A stretch of 64,000 nucleotides of DNA, from positions 36,737-100,736 of the forward strand of contig BAAAJN010000013.1 of the NCBI GenBank assembly GCA_039527025.1, written 5' to 3'. The notes beneath the pieces are model-generated. The model did no database searches, was not told where the DNA came from, and saw nothing but the letters and a program-made list of their open reading frames with translations. Origin of the DNA: Microlunatus lacustris. Lineage in GTDB: Bacteria > Actinomycetota > Actinomycetes > Propionibacteriales > Propionibacteriaceae. How positions within the stretch are numbered: position 1 is the stretch's first letter; every line of letters begins with the position of its first letter. Shown here one piece after another: positions 56,380 to 63,818 of the stretch. Made by a program: the position numbers and the translations under genes.

Positions 56380-57290
56380 GACGCCTTCCGGTGGTTGAGG
56401 GCGGCTCGGAGCTCGGCGGCGCGACGGGCGTCGCGCTCGACCTGCTCGGGGTCGTGGTTGCAGATGGCGCGGCCGCGCTGGCCGCGGTCGTCGCAGAGCT
56501 GGCAGGCGTCGATCGCGGCCTGCAGGGCTTGCGCGGCGGCTCGGGCGGATCGGGACCGTTCGAGGTCGGCTGCTCGGTGGCGAGCCTGCGCGGCGGCCTG
56601 GGCGCCGCGGTTGGCGTCGGCGCAGGCGCCGCAGGGCGGTGCGTCGATGTCGTGCTGGTGGCGGGTGCAGCGGTCGAGGCGGGTGCGAGTGTCCTTCGGA
56701 GGCTTCGGAGGCTTCGGAGGCTTCGGGGGGCTGCCGGATGGTCGGCTGGCTCGCGCGCCCGCGTCCCCTTCCATGGATGGTTCTAAGGACGGTTTGGGTG
56801 ACATAGCTGTGTCACCCCGTTCGGTCACCGGTGTCACCCCGTGCACGTCACCGGTGTCACCCCATTCGATTAGCGGGGTGACATGGGCGTCACCCCGTTC
56901 GATTCGACGGGGTGACATGGGCGTCACCCCGTCGGTGGGGGGCGGGAGCTCCTCGGCGGCCGGCTGTTCGATGAGGTTGTGGCTGGTGGAGCGGTCGCAG
57001 TTCGGCGGGCACTTCAGCAGGAAGCGGTAGAGGTTGGGGCGGCGGTCTGAGCGCCAGTCCCGGGTGCCGCCGGCCTGGGTGACGACGGCGATCTCGCCGA
57101 GCGCGACGAGCTCCTTGACGGCCCGCTGGGCTGTCCGCTCGCTGCAGAGCGCGTACTTGGCGAGGGTGGCGATGGAGGGCCAGGAGCCGCCGTCGCCGTC
57201 GTGGTTCGCGATGCCGGTCAGGACGAGCTTGGTGGTTGGGTTGGTCGTCCTGGTGTGGTGCAGCGCGATCGCGGAGGCTTCGACGCTCAC
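56376..57290 (-). CDS. Winged-helix replication-initiator-like protein
   Basis: 304 residues from GTG 57290 (GTGA overlap). N-terminal helix-turn-helix domain of the helix_turn_helix_36 type (about 15-105; WPSIATLAKYALCSERTAQR then AVKELVALGEIAVVTQAGG) as in phage replication proteins. A linker at about 120-165 is encoded by a cluster of GTCACCCC repeats. A PKPPKPPKPP stretch precedes a C-terminal zinc-binding helical region (CTRHQHDIDAPPCGACADAN, CQLCDDRGQRGRAICNH). The layout recalls lambda O, whose gene contains the origin. The role is inferred. Confidence 0.7.
   Translation of the reverse strand: MSVEASAIALHHTRTTNPTTKLVLTGIANHDGDGGSWPSIATLAKYALCSERTAQRAVKELVALGEIAVVTQAGGTRDWRSDRRPNLYRFLLKCPPNCDRSTSHNLIEQPAAEELPPPTDGVTPMSPRRIERGDAHVTPLIEWGDTGDVHGVTPVTERGDTAMSPKPSLEPSMEGDAGARASRPSGSPPKPPKPPKPPKDTRTRLDRCTRHQHDIDAPPCGACADANRGAQAAAQARHRAADLERSRSARAAAQALQAAIDACQLCDDRGQRGRAICNHDPEQVERDARRAAELRAALNHRKAS
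56796..56930. repeat. Iteron-like cluster inside the replication-type gene
   Basis: Seven or more copies of GTCACCCC or its complement. Three are palindromes of about GGGTGAC-N6-8-GTCACCC (56796-56817, 56875-56896, 56909-56930). Two are direct CACCGGTGTCACCCC units (56826-56840 and 56849-56863). Two palindromes are 34 bp apart and share the spacer ATGGGC. This resembles initiator-binding iterons of a replication origin. Confidence 0.75.
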
Positions 57291-57676
57291 GACTCCTCCT
57301 TGAGGGTAGGTCGGGGTTGGAGGATGGTCTGGGTGGTGATGTGCACCAGGGCCCGCTGCAGGACGCCGTGGCGGGTCAGCCAGACGTGCTCGACGCCGTC
57401 CAGCCAGCCTCGGTCCTGGTCGCGGGCGTGGTGCTCCGCCCACGACTGCCAGCGCCGGTACTCCGGGGCGAGGGACCAGAGACTCCACGGGACGCTGTCC
57501 GGGTCGCCGGGCGGCCGGAACGGCACGGTGACGAGCTGCAGCAGGTACTCGGCGGCGCCCCGGCGGAACACCGGCGCGGGGTCGAGGTCCTCGAACAGCC
57601 CCTCGAGCAGGAACAGCTCATCGGCGTGGCCGGCGTAGGCGGCCTTGAGCTCCAGCAGCGTGCACTCGTCGGTCAC
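57287..57676 (-). CDS. Small phage protein, 129 aa
   Basis: Acidic N-terminus, then DLDPAPVFRRGAAEYLLQLV and WSLAPEYRRWQSWAEHHARD. No known family. Coupled to its neighbours by 4-bp overlaps. Confidence 0.62.
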   Translation of the reverse strand: MTDECTLLELKAAYAGHADELFLLEGLFEDLDPAPVFRRGAAEYLLQLVTVPFRPPGDPDSVPWSLWSLAPEYRRWQSWAEHHARDQDRGWLDGVEHVWLTRHGVLQRALVHITTQTILQPRPTLKEES

Positions 57677-58512
57677 GCGGGTTCCTCCTCGATGAGGAGC
57701 GGCAGCGGACCTGCTGGCTGGCGAGCGGCCTCGATGTTGCGGCCGAGACGCTCGAGGTTTTCGGCCAGCTCACGGGCCTGCGTAGCGATCCCGTGATAGC
57801 CGCGGTAGCCGTCTAACCGGGCGGCGTCGTACACGATGGCGAGGGCTTCGGCGAGCCGTGACGGCTGCACCCATTGGCCGAGAGCGGTGCCGTGGCCGTA
57901 GCCGCGGAGGTTGACCTGCAGCTGCTGCTCAAGCTGGTCCAGCGTGTCGCTGTCGCGGTTCGGCTCGGACATTCGCGCCCTGGCCGACATGCTTTCCTCT
58001 GCGACCTTCATCGCCTTCTCGTGTTCCTCCTGCCGCATCTGCCACCGCTGCTGCTGCTGGAGGGTGTCCAGGCGCGCCAGGATTGACCGGACGATGAGCC
58101 AGGGGGGCTGATGGTCGGGTGGCTTGACGTCGCTGCGGACGACGATGTCCATGCGGTTCTTCGAACGAGCGTTGGGGACCATGAGGCCCCAGCCCGGGGG
58201 CAGCTCCTGAGTCGGGACGATGGCGGTGCTGGGAGCGACGACGTACCAGGCGTGGCAGGCCTCCCACCACGTAGCCGACTTGTCGGGCTGGTCGAGTTCG
58301 TGGCGCCAGTCGGCTCGGCTGATCTTGACCTCGTGGCCGACGAGCTGTCGGCCGCTCGCGGAGGTGAATCCGACGTAGACGGCGTCGCATCGTCGCTGCT
58401 GACCGCCGCTGTTGAGACCAACCTCAGGTACGAAGACGCCACCTGGCATGTCTTGCCCGGGCTTGATGTAGTGGCGCCTCAACCGATCGACGAGCTCGGA
58501 CGTGACGGTCAC
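57673..58512 (-). CDS. PD-(D/E)XK nuclease-like protein (MmcB-type)
   Basis: 279 residues from GTG 58512. The N-terminal 120 residues show DAVYVGFTSASGRQLVGHEV then KISRADWRHELDQPDKS, with an E-x-K core (HEVKIS) preceded by an acidic D, and the WWEACHAWYVVAP segment typical of MmcB-like restriction-fold proteins. The C-terminal half has a coiled coil (QQQQRWQMRQEEHEKAMKVA) and a helical tail. It could be a nuclease in replication or host-DNA processing (inference). Confidence 0.72.
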   Translation of the reverse strand: MTVTSELVDRLRRHYIKPGQDMPGGVFVPEVGLNSGGQQRRCDAVYVGFTSASGRQLVGHEVKISRADWRHELDQPDKSATWWEACHAWYVVAPSTAIVPTQELPPGWGLMVPNARSKNRMDIVVRSDVKPPDHQPPWLIVRSILARLDTLQQQQRWQMRQEEHEKAMKVAEESMSARARMSEPNRDSDTLDQLEQQLQVNLRGYGHGTALGQWVQPSRLAEALAIVYDAARLDGYRGYHGIATQARELAENLERLGRNIEAARQPAGPLPLLIEEEPA

Positions 58513-58910
58513 GAAGCCTCCCGCAGGGCGGAGGCAGCGGCGAGGGGGGCGCCGCAGAGCGGGCAGACGTGCGCGGAGACGGCGTGAACCTGGCGGTGCT
58601 GCAGCATGAAGGCCTTGAGGGTGGGCCGTGGGTGGAGCGCATCCCACTCGGCCTGCTCGGCGGCGTGACCGTTCGAGAAGTTCTCCCGGGCGGACGTCCA
58701 TCCCGCCACCGCCGCGCGGTAGGCGTCCATCAGCTGCTGCTGGTGGGTGGTCGGCGGCTGCCGCTTCTGGACGAGCCGGGTGTCGATGCTGGTGACGAGG
58801 AACGATTCGCAGCGTGCGAGCTGCTCGGCGGGCGGGCGCTGCTCCTGCGGGAGAGATCGGACGAGCTCGAGGAGAGCCTGGAGATCGTCGATGCTGCACG
58901 TGGCGGCCAT
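58509..58910 (-). CDS. Small early protein with C-terminal zinc ribbon
   Basis: 133 residues (MAATCSIDDLQALLELVRSL start). Helical N-terminus and a C-terminal CPLCGAPLAAASALREAS. Start overlaps the upstream stop as TGATG. Function unknown. Confidence 0.6.
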   Translation of the reverse strand: MAATCSIDDLQALLELVRSLPQEQRPPAEQLARCESFLVTSIDTRLVQKRQPPTTHQQQLMDAYRAAVAGWTSARENFSNGHAAEQAEWDALHPRPTLKAFMLQHRQVHAVSAHVCPLCGAPLAAASALREAS

Positions 58911-59821
58911 CACGAGGCCTCTCTCAGGTCCCGCTGGGCGTTCCAGCCCTGGATCCGGTTGAGTTCGGCGAGGGACCGGCCCGCGGCCCGCCAACCGTCG
59001 ATGACGAGCCGGCGCTCGGCCGCGGTAACCTTCACCGGCTGGCCGGCGAGGGCGCGCTGGATGAGGATCTCGTCGACCTGGCGAGGAGCGGACTCGCGAC
59101 GGGTTGGTCGCCACGGCGTCGCGCTGGCGTCGTCGATGGTGTCGTCGTCCCAGGCCAGAGGCGGCACCCAGCCGTGCTGGGCCGCCGCGGCCAGCGCTCT
59201 GGTGCGGCAGCGCTTCTCGCTGCTCGTGGTGCCCGGCGCCGGCTTGTCCCACAGCTCGTTGTACAAGCGGAGGACGGCCCGGCGGGTGACCTCCTTGATC
59301 ATCCCGTCCCCGTTGAAGATGCGTCCGGAGTTAGCGGGGGTGACGCCGATTCGCCGGGCGATCTCCGCACGTGTCCAGCCGATGGCCACGAGGGCCTGCG
59401 CGCGGCGGACGGTCCCGATGGGAGCGACCAGGCCACCTGTCTCGGAGCCGACGTGCTGGGCGGTGACGGCGAGAAGCGCTGCAGCGGTCTCGTAGCGGAC
59501 GCGGGCGGCCTGCCGCCGGTTGGGGAAGTTGCCGAGGATCACCCGCATGGCGGTGCGGTGGATGCCGGAGCGTCGTTCGATCTGCCCGAGGGTCAGGCCG
59601 GCGGCGAGCAGCTGCTCGAGGTGCGCGCGGACGGGCGTGGCGTCGGTGAGAGGGCTGTGGCCGTGCAGCTGCAGGTGGGCTCGGCGCTTCTCGCGGCGGG
59701 CGTTGGCGCGGCGGCAGGGCGTGCAGCGGCACTTGTCGCGGCGGTAGGCGGCGTCGGTGCCGTGTCGGTGCTGGGCGCGGATGCATCGGCAGTCGCGCTT
59801 CACCAGCAGGGGGGCGCTCAT
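58910..59821 (-). CDS. Phage DNA-binding protein with zinc region and helix-turn-helix motifs
   Basis: 303 residues from ATG 59821. N-terminal Cys-rich segment (CRCIRAQHRHGTDAAYRRDK then CRCTPCRRANARREKRR) is the actinophage CRCxxC type. Two HTH-like segments follow: LEQLLAAGLTLGQIERRSGI (about 67-95) and GWTRAEIARRIGVTPANSGR (about 148-175), then a C-terminal helical domain (VTAAERRLVIDGWRAAGRSL). Probably a transcription regulator of early genes. The frame is open far upstream but that part is not protein-like. Confidence 0.68.
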   Translation of the reverse strand: MSAPLLVKRDCRCIRAQHRHGTDAAYRRDKCRCTPCRRANARREKRRAHLQLHGHSPLTDATPVRAHLEQLLAAGLTLGQIERRSGIHRTAMRVILGNFPNRRQAARVRYETAAALLAVTAQHVGSETGGLVAPIGTVRRAQALVAIGWTRAEIARRIGVTPANSGRIFNGDGMIKEVTRRAVLRLYNELWDKPAPGTTSSEKRCRTRALAAAAQHGWVPPLAWDDDTIDDASATPWRPTRRESAPRQVDEILIQRALAGQPVKVTAAERRLVIDGWRAAGRSLAELNRIQGWNAQRDLREAS

Positions 59822-59822
59822 C

Positions 59823-60173
59823 TCAGGCCTTCCTGGAGGGCCGACGCCCTCGGGGTCGAAGGGGGACCACGGGAGCAGGTTCCTGCTTCGCGACCTCAGG
59901 TGAGGTGGCGGAACGGGAAGCGGGCTGACGGCGTGGCATGGGTCGGACGTTGCCGATCTCGCCACGGCGTGCTCGGCGGTGCTCGACTGCGGCCGGGCAG
60001 GTGGAGAAGTGGGCGACGGTGAGCGTGTAGAACTCGGCGTTGACCAGGTCGGTGAGGACCTCGTCGAGCCGGGTGCCGGGGATGTTCGCGGTCCGGGCCT
60101 GGTCAGCGGTGAGGGTGATGCAGTCGGGCAGTTGGGGGCGTGCGCCCGCGGGTGCAGGTGGCAGCCCGGGCAC
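59823..60173 (-). CDS. Early protein, second reading frame at 60.1 kb
   Basis: 116 residues from a possible GTG at 60173. The segment DCITLTADQARTANIPGTRL then DEVLTDLVNAEFYTLTVAHF looks protein-like. It overlaps the next entry in a different frame (-1). It may be an independent overlapping gene, or the end of that gene after a frame break near 60,131. Its stop is 1 bp before the next ATG. Confidence 0.5.
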   Translation of the reverse strand: MPGLPPAPAGARPQLPDCITLTADQARTANIPGTRLDEVLTDLVNAEFYTLTVAHFSTCPAAVEHRRARRGEIGNVRPMPRRQPASRSATSPEVAKQEPAPVVPLRPRGRRPSRKA

Positions 60174-60463
60174 GCCAGCTCAGTGGGCACCTGGCCGCCG
60201 GCGACCGGCCGCTGCTCAGCGAGGCGGGCGCGCTCGACTTCGACGCCGAAGCGACCCATCCGCGGCCGCGTGTCCGGGGTGCTCGGCCGGTAGGCGAAGC
60301 GGGCCTGGAGCGCTTCCAGGGTCCGGTTCGGATCCGGGGTGTGGTCGGGCCGGCCGGCGAGTCGCGCAGGGGTGTGCGGGGTGCACCGCAGTCCCGGCAG
60401 GTAGGACCGGGCCGGCGTGCGGCCGCACACGGCGCCGTCGAGCTCGAGCGCGCAGGCAGTCAC
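60130..60463 (-). CDS. Cys-rich early protein, first frame at 60.1-60.5 kb
   Basis: From the start at 60463: CALELDGAVCGRTPARSYLP then GLRCTPHTPARLAGRPDHTP, and CPGCHLHPRAHAPNCP, a common actinophage zinc pattern. After about residue 111 the same frame becomes Ser/Pro-rich shadow and the sensible sequence continues in the next entry. The end given is where the likely protein-like part stops, not a stop codon. Confidence 0.5.
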
Positions 60464-61041
60464 GAGGCCACCTCCTCGGCTGGCGGCGTGCGCAACTCAG
60501 CGAGGAGTCGGCGGATGCCGTCCTCGCCCTGCTCGAGGGCGGCCTCCACCTTGCTCAGAGCGACCGTGGTCGGCGGCTTCCAGGGGCGGGTCGCGGCGGT
60601 CGGTTTGCCTACCTGGTCGATCTCCTTGGTCACCAATCTCCGGACGGCGGCCGGCGTGGTGTTGAGGGCGAGCGCAATGTTCTCCCAGCTGTGGCCGAGC
60701 TCACGCAGCGCGGCGCACGCACGGGCCTGGTCGCGTTCCTCGAGGCCTCGGCGGTGGCAGGCGGTGACCGCGGCCTGAGTGAGCCAGTCGGGCAGCGACA
60801 GCGGGTCGGGCCAGACGATGGCTGGGACGGTGTTGCGCTTGGCGAGGCGCGCTGCTGCGACGCGGCGGTGGCCGTCGCGGATCTGGTAGCGGTTGCCGCG
60901 GACCTCGAGGACGACCGGGGTGAGGATGCCGTGGGCGCGGATGCTCTCGGTGAGCTGGCGGAGGTCGCCCAGGTCGACGCGCACGTTGTGGGGGTGGGAG
61001 TCGATGCCAGACAGCCGGACGACCCGGGCGGCGACGTTCAT
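60460..61041 (-). CDS. ParB-like nuclease-domain protein
   Basis: 193 residues from ATG 61041. ParB/Srx-type fold: HPHNVRVDLGDLRQLTESIR, GILTPVVLEVRGNRYQIRDG, HRRVAAARL, followed by an HTH-like ELGHSWENIALALNTTPAAV. In phages such proteins act in DNA partition, transcription or as nickases. Coupled to the RusA-like gene (ATGA). Confidence 0.8.
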   Translation of the reverse strand: MNVAARVVRLSGIDSHPHNVRVDLGDLRQLTESIRAHGILTPVVLEVRGNRYQIRDGHRRVAAARLAKRNTVPAIVWPDPLSLPDWLTQAAVTACHRRGLEERDQARACAALRELGHSWENIALALNTTPAAVRRLVTKEIDQVGKPTAATRPWKPPTTVALSKVEAALEQGEDGIRRLLAELRTPPAEEVAS

Positions 61042-61475
61042 GCCGGCACCTCGGTGAAGAGGAAGGTGAGGGTGCAGGCGTAGTCGCGGTCGCACAGCTG
61101 GTCGGTGACGCGGAGGTCGGGCCCGATCAGGTGCTTGTCGGAGTCGTCGGCCAGGACCCGGGCGTCGACGATCCCGTCGATGCACGGCTTCACGGTCGGC
61201 ATCACGTTGTGGACGTCGCGCCGACGGCGGTCGGGCCAGGCGACGAGGACCTCGCAGCGGACCTTCCCCTGCAGCGGAGTCCCGCCGGCAAGCCGGCGGC
61301 GGAACGCGAGCGCCTCGAGCTGCGCGGCCGCGCGGAGCCACGCCGCCCGCTTGCCTCGGTCCCGCCAGTGCCGCTTCACGTTGGCGTTCAGCAGCCAGGC
61401 CCGCGGCACGTTGACGGAGATCATCTGGGCCAGCACTTCGGCGGGCATCCCGGTGGTGGTGTCAGCCATGGCCAT
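61038..61475 (-). CDS. RusA-like Holliday junction resolvase
   Basis: 145 residues. Conserved RusA pattern: RRRDVHNVMPTVKPCIDGIV then DARVLADDSDKHLIGP. The catalytic acidic residues (D-x-x-N, D, DD) and the conserved lysine are visible. Cleaves recombination intermediates in phage DNA replication or packaging. ATG at 61475. A start at 61469 is also possible. Confidence 0.82.
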   Translation of the reverse strand: MAMADTTTGMPAEVLAQMISVNVPRAWLLNANVKRHWRDRGKRAAWLRAAAQLEALAFRRRLAGGTPLQGKVRCEVLVAWPDRRRRDVHNVMPTVKPCIDGIVDARVLADDSDKHLIGPDLRVTDQLCDRDYACTLTFLFTEVPA

Positions 61476-61764
61476 GGCCGTTCATCGCGGCGGCGACGTC
61501 GGGGGAGGCAGGCGCGGCCATCGCGGCCCGGACGTGCTTCTCGATCATGGTGACGATGCGCTGGTCGAGCACCACGTAGCTGGGGAGCGCCCGGGCCTGG
61601 TCGACGCTGAGGCCGAGGGTGCGGGCGATCGCGCCGGCACCGGATCCGACCCCGACGGCGAAGGCAGCGGCGAGGACGGCGTTGACGAGCTGCGGGTCGG
61701 CGCCGATCGCGGTCAGCCAGCAGGAGAAGCACTGCTCCTCGTGGAGCGGTGGCGGGGTGGTCAT
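61462..61764 (-). CDS. Small early protein, 100 aa
   Basis: MTTPPPLHEEQCFSCWLTAI with a CFSC pair, then a helical region (NAVLAAAFAVGVGSGAGAIA, GLSVDQARALPSYVVLDQRI). Family unknown. 14-bp overlap with the RusA gene. Confidence 0.6.
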   Translation of the reverse strand: MTTPPPLHEEQCFSCWLTAIGADPQLVNAVLAAAFAVGVGSGAGAIARTLGLSVDQARALPSYVVLDQRIVTMIEKHVRAAMAAPASPDVAAAMNGHGHG

Positions 61765-62057
61765 GGGGTCCTCCTCGGTGAGGGGATGCCCGCGGGCGTG
61801 CCGGCGGCGCCGAACAGCGCGTCGGGCGCAGGCGTGCGGGGCTTGGTCGGGTGGCAGTCGGCGCGGTGCGCCCGGTGCAGCCGGTAGCCGGGGCGGAGAG
61901 GGTCGGTCTTGCTGAGGACGTAGCCGACGAGCTCGGTGCCCTGCCAGTCGACGGCGACCATCCCGGTGGAGTCAGGGGTGGGGTTGACGGGCATCGCCTT
62001 GCCGGACTCGAGGCGGACGAACCGGATGGTGGCGCGGCAGTCGCGGCAGGTGCTCAC
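61761..62057 (-). CDS. Zinc-ribbon small protein
   Basis: 98 residues. CRDCRATIRFVRLESGKAMP and the HRAHRADCH segment form a predicted zinc ribbon, a pattern found in many actinobacterial phage genes. Function unknown. Confidence 0.65.
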   Translation of the reverse strand: MSTCRDCRATIRFVRLESGKAMPVNPTPDSTGMVAVDWQGTELVGYVLSKTDPLRPGYRLHRAHRADCHPTKPRTPAPDALFGAAGTPAGIPSPRRTP

Positions 62058-62467
62058 GCGGCACCGTCCTCGGGGTGCTCGTCGGCCTGTGGGTCCGGGC
62101 CTTCGTTGCGGAGCCGCAGCTCGGCGGCCCGGACCTCGTCGGCGCCGGCGAGCAGGTCGACGGTCACCACCGGCCGGAAGATGAGCGCGTCGTCATCCAG
62201 CTCGACGTGGGCGAGGAGCGTGGGGTCAGGCGACCAGCGGTGCCGGGCGTTCGCTTCGGCAGCGTCAACGGCCGTGGCGACGTCAGCAACCCGGCTGCAG
62301 CAGCGCGGGCACGGCCGGCCGCCGAGCGGCGGCCCGTCGAACGTCCACTCGATGATCGGTTCCGGCGACTGGCACCAGGTCCTGCCGGCGGCCTGGTCGA
62401 GGAGGTGCCAGACGCGGCCGCGGGAGCACCGCCCCCACTGGGTGACCGGGCGCTCGGGCGTCATCAC
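62054..62467 (-). CDS. Early protein with Cys-rich middle
   Basis: 137 residues. WGRCSRGRVWHLLDQAAGRT, then RPCPRCCSRVADVATAVDAA, and an acidic alpha/beta end (DPTLLAHVELDDDALIFRPV). Start GTG at 62467 or ATG at 62464. Overlaps the upstream 50-residue gene stop (GTGA). Confidence 0.6.
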   Translation of the reverse strand: MMTPERPVTQWGRCSRGRVWHLLDQAAGRTWCQSPEPIIEWTFDGPPLGGRPCPRCCSRVADVATAVDAAEANARHRWSPDPTLLAHVELDDDALIFRPVVTVDLLAGADEVRAAELRLRNEGPDPQADEHPEDGAA

Positions 62468-62616
62468 GCTGCACCCGCGTCCCAGCCGGCGGTGACGACA
62501 CGGGACTTCACCTCAGGGTGGGCGGCCTTCGACGGGTCGCTGGGGCTGATCTCCCAGCCCGTCACGACGGGGCGTGTGGCGCCCGCCGGGCTGCGACGCT
62601 GCTGCTGCCGGGTCAT
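62464..62616 (-). CDS. 50-residue small protein
   Basis: ATG at 62616 gives MTRQQQRRSPAGATRPVVTG then WEISPSDPSKAAHPEVKSRV. Basic N-terminus, no family recognised. Overlaps the next gene by 4 bp. Confidence 0.55.
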   Translation of the reverse strand: MTRQQQRRSPAGATRPVVTGWEISPSDPSKAAHPEVKSRVVTAGWDAGAA

Positions 62617-62783
62617 GGCCACAACCTCCGGGCCAGCCGGTCGACCAGCACCGCGGCGCAGGCTAGGAGCACGAGTCCGGCGTCAGTGACCCGGCGGCCG
62701 GATCCGTAGCCCTCGGCCTTCGAGCCGGTGGTGCCGGCGTCCGCGGCTGCAGCCTGTTCGCGGCCGAGCTGTCGGCGCTTCAC
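62613..62783 (-). CDS. 56-residue small membrane protein
   Basis: GTG at 62783: basic N-terminus (KRRQLGREQAAAADAG), then one hydrophobic helix (DAGLVLLACAAVLVDRLA). Overlaps the neighbour stops at both ends. Function unknown. Confidence 0.55.
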   Translation of the reverse strand: MKRRQLGREQAAAADAGTTGSKAEGYGSGRRVTDAGLVLLACAAVLVDRLARRLWP

Positions 62784-62869
62784 TGCACGCCGATCGCGTC
62801 GCAGACGACGATGATCACGACGACGAGCGCGGCGAATGCGAGGATGCCGAGCACCTGGTCGCGGGTCAC
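62780..62869 (-). CDS. 29-residue membrane peptide
   Basis: GTG at 62869: TRDQVLGILAFAALVVVIIV then VCDAIGVQ, a single predicted membrane helix. GTGA overlaps at both ends make it likely to be translated. Function unknown. Confidence 0.5.
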   Translation of the reverse strand: MTRDQVLGILAFAALVVVIIVVCDAIGVQ

Positions 62870-63447
62870 GCGGCCAGCTCCTCGGCGGTGACCCCGAACA
62901 GCGTGCAAACCTGCTGCCACATGTCGCGGTCAGTGAAGAAGAGGAACCCGTTGTCGAGCTCGAACCAGCCGCAGGTGTCGGGCTGCCACTCCTCGCGCTC
63001 GGCCGGGAGTAGGACCGCGGACAGCCGGGTCGTCTCCTTGAGCTGCTCGCGGCCGGTGGCCCACTCGTCGATGCGCTCGTGGATTCCCTCGGTGTCGTCG
63101 TCGTTGCAGAGGACGTAGATGACGGCCTCACCGGTCGGCTTCGGTGCGCCCTTCGGAACGCGCCAACCTGGCTTGGCGAGATGCAGCGGGATGCTGAGCG
63201 TGCTCGCCTTGAGTGAGCCGCCGGAGGCGTAGCGAGCCACACGCTGAAAAGCCTCGGGCACTGCACCGAACTCGAACTCCGCAGAGCCCATGTAGTCGAA
63301 GCGGAGGATGGGCCGCAGGTAGGTCATGGCTTCGTCGGAGAGGCCGCCGTTCTTGTAGCCGCCGCCGAACGCGAAGGCGTTGACCAGTTCGCCGTGGCGA
63401 CCCTCGATCGGCTTCTGCAGCCGCTGCACTAGCCAGGAGCGCTTCAT
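62866..63447 (-). CDS. Conserved phage protein of unknown function
   Basis: 193 residues. The opening (MKRSWLVQRLQKPIEG, then LRPILRFDYMGSAEFEFGAV) is a conserved phage pattern. The second half (AVIYVLCNDDDTEGIHERID, then WFELDNGFLFFTDRDMWQQV) is alpha/beta. I recognise the family's appearance but not its function. Confidence 0.65.
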   Translation of the reverse strand: MKRSWLVQRLQKPIEGRHGELVNAFAFGGGYKNGGLSDEAMTYLRPILRFDYMGSAEFEFGAVPEAFQRVARYASGGSLKASTLSIPLHLAKPGWRVPKGAPKPTGEAVIYVLCNDDDTEGIHERIDEWATGREQLKETTRLSAVLLPAEREEWQPDTCGWFELDNGFLFFTDRDMWQQVCTLFGVTAEELAA

Positions 63448-63818
63448 CGGTGCACCTGCGGCCGGTCGAGTTCGGCCTGACGTTCAGCGGTCATCTTGGT
63501 CTCGCCGACGACCGCGGCCCAGAGGATGACCAGGCTGCCGCCGACGAGCACCGCCAGGCCGGGGTTCTGCGCGGCAAGCAGGATCAGCAGCCAGAGGCCG
63601 AGGGTGATGCCTGCCACGGCGGCGACCGTGCGGCGTGGCGACCAGCAGCCGGGGGCGGCGATGAAGCCGTCGACGCAGAAGATGTCATCGGGGCCGGCGA
63701 TCTGCTTGGCGCGGCGCCGGGTGCGGACGGGGCACTGGCTGCTGCCGTCGCCCAGCTGGTCGTCGCCGACCGTGTGGGAGACGTGCACGATGCGCGGGCC
63801 TCGCAGAACGGCGGTCAT
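63444..63818 (-). CDS. Membrane protein, 124 aa
   Basis: Polar N-terminal half with CPVRTRRRAKQIAGPDDIFC, then two adjacent hydrophobic segments (VAGITLGLWLLILLAA and GLAVLVGGSLVILWAAV) and a basic tail. ATG overlaps the stop of the next gene (ATGA). Function unknown. Confidence 0.6.
   Translation of the reverse strand: MTAVLRGPRIVHVSHTVGDDQLGDGSSQCPVRTRRRAKQIAGPDDIFCVDGFIAAPGCWSPRRTVAAVAGITLGLWLLILLAAQNPGLAVLVGGSLVILWAAVVGETKMTAERQAELDRPQVHR

Noticed and set aside
56698..56727. Tandem 9-bp GGAGGCTTC-type repeat
   Set aside because: It encodes a PKPPKPP linker in the replication-type protein. It is a simple coding repeat and is not a CRISPR or regulatory array.
58910..60463. A single 517-codon frame combining the 60.1-60.5 kb Cys-rich protein with the downstream HTH protein
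   Set aside because: The middle part is Ser/Pro-rich shadow sequence. A different frame supplies the sensible sequence there and a good start exists at 59821.
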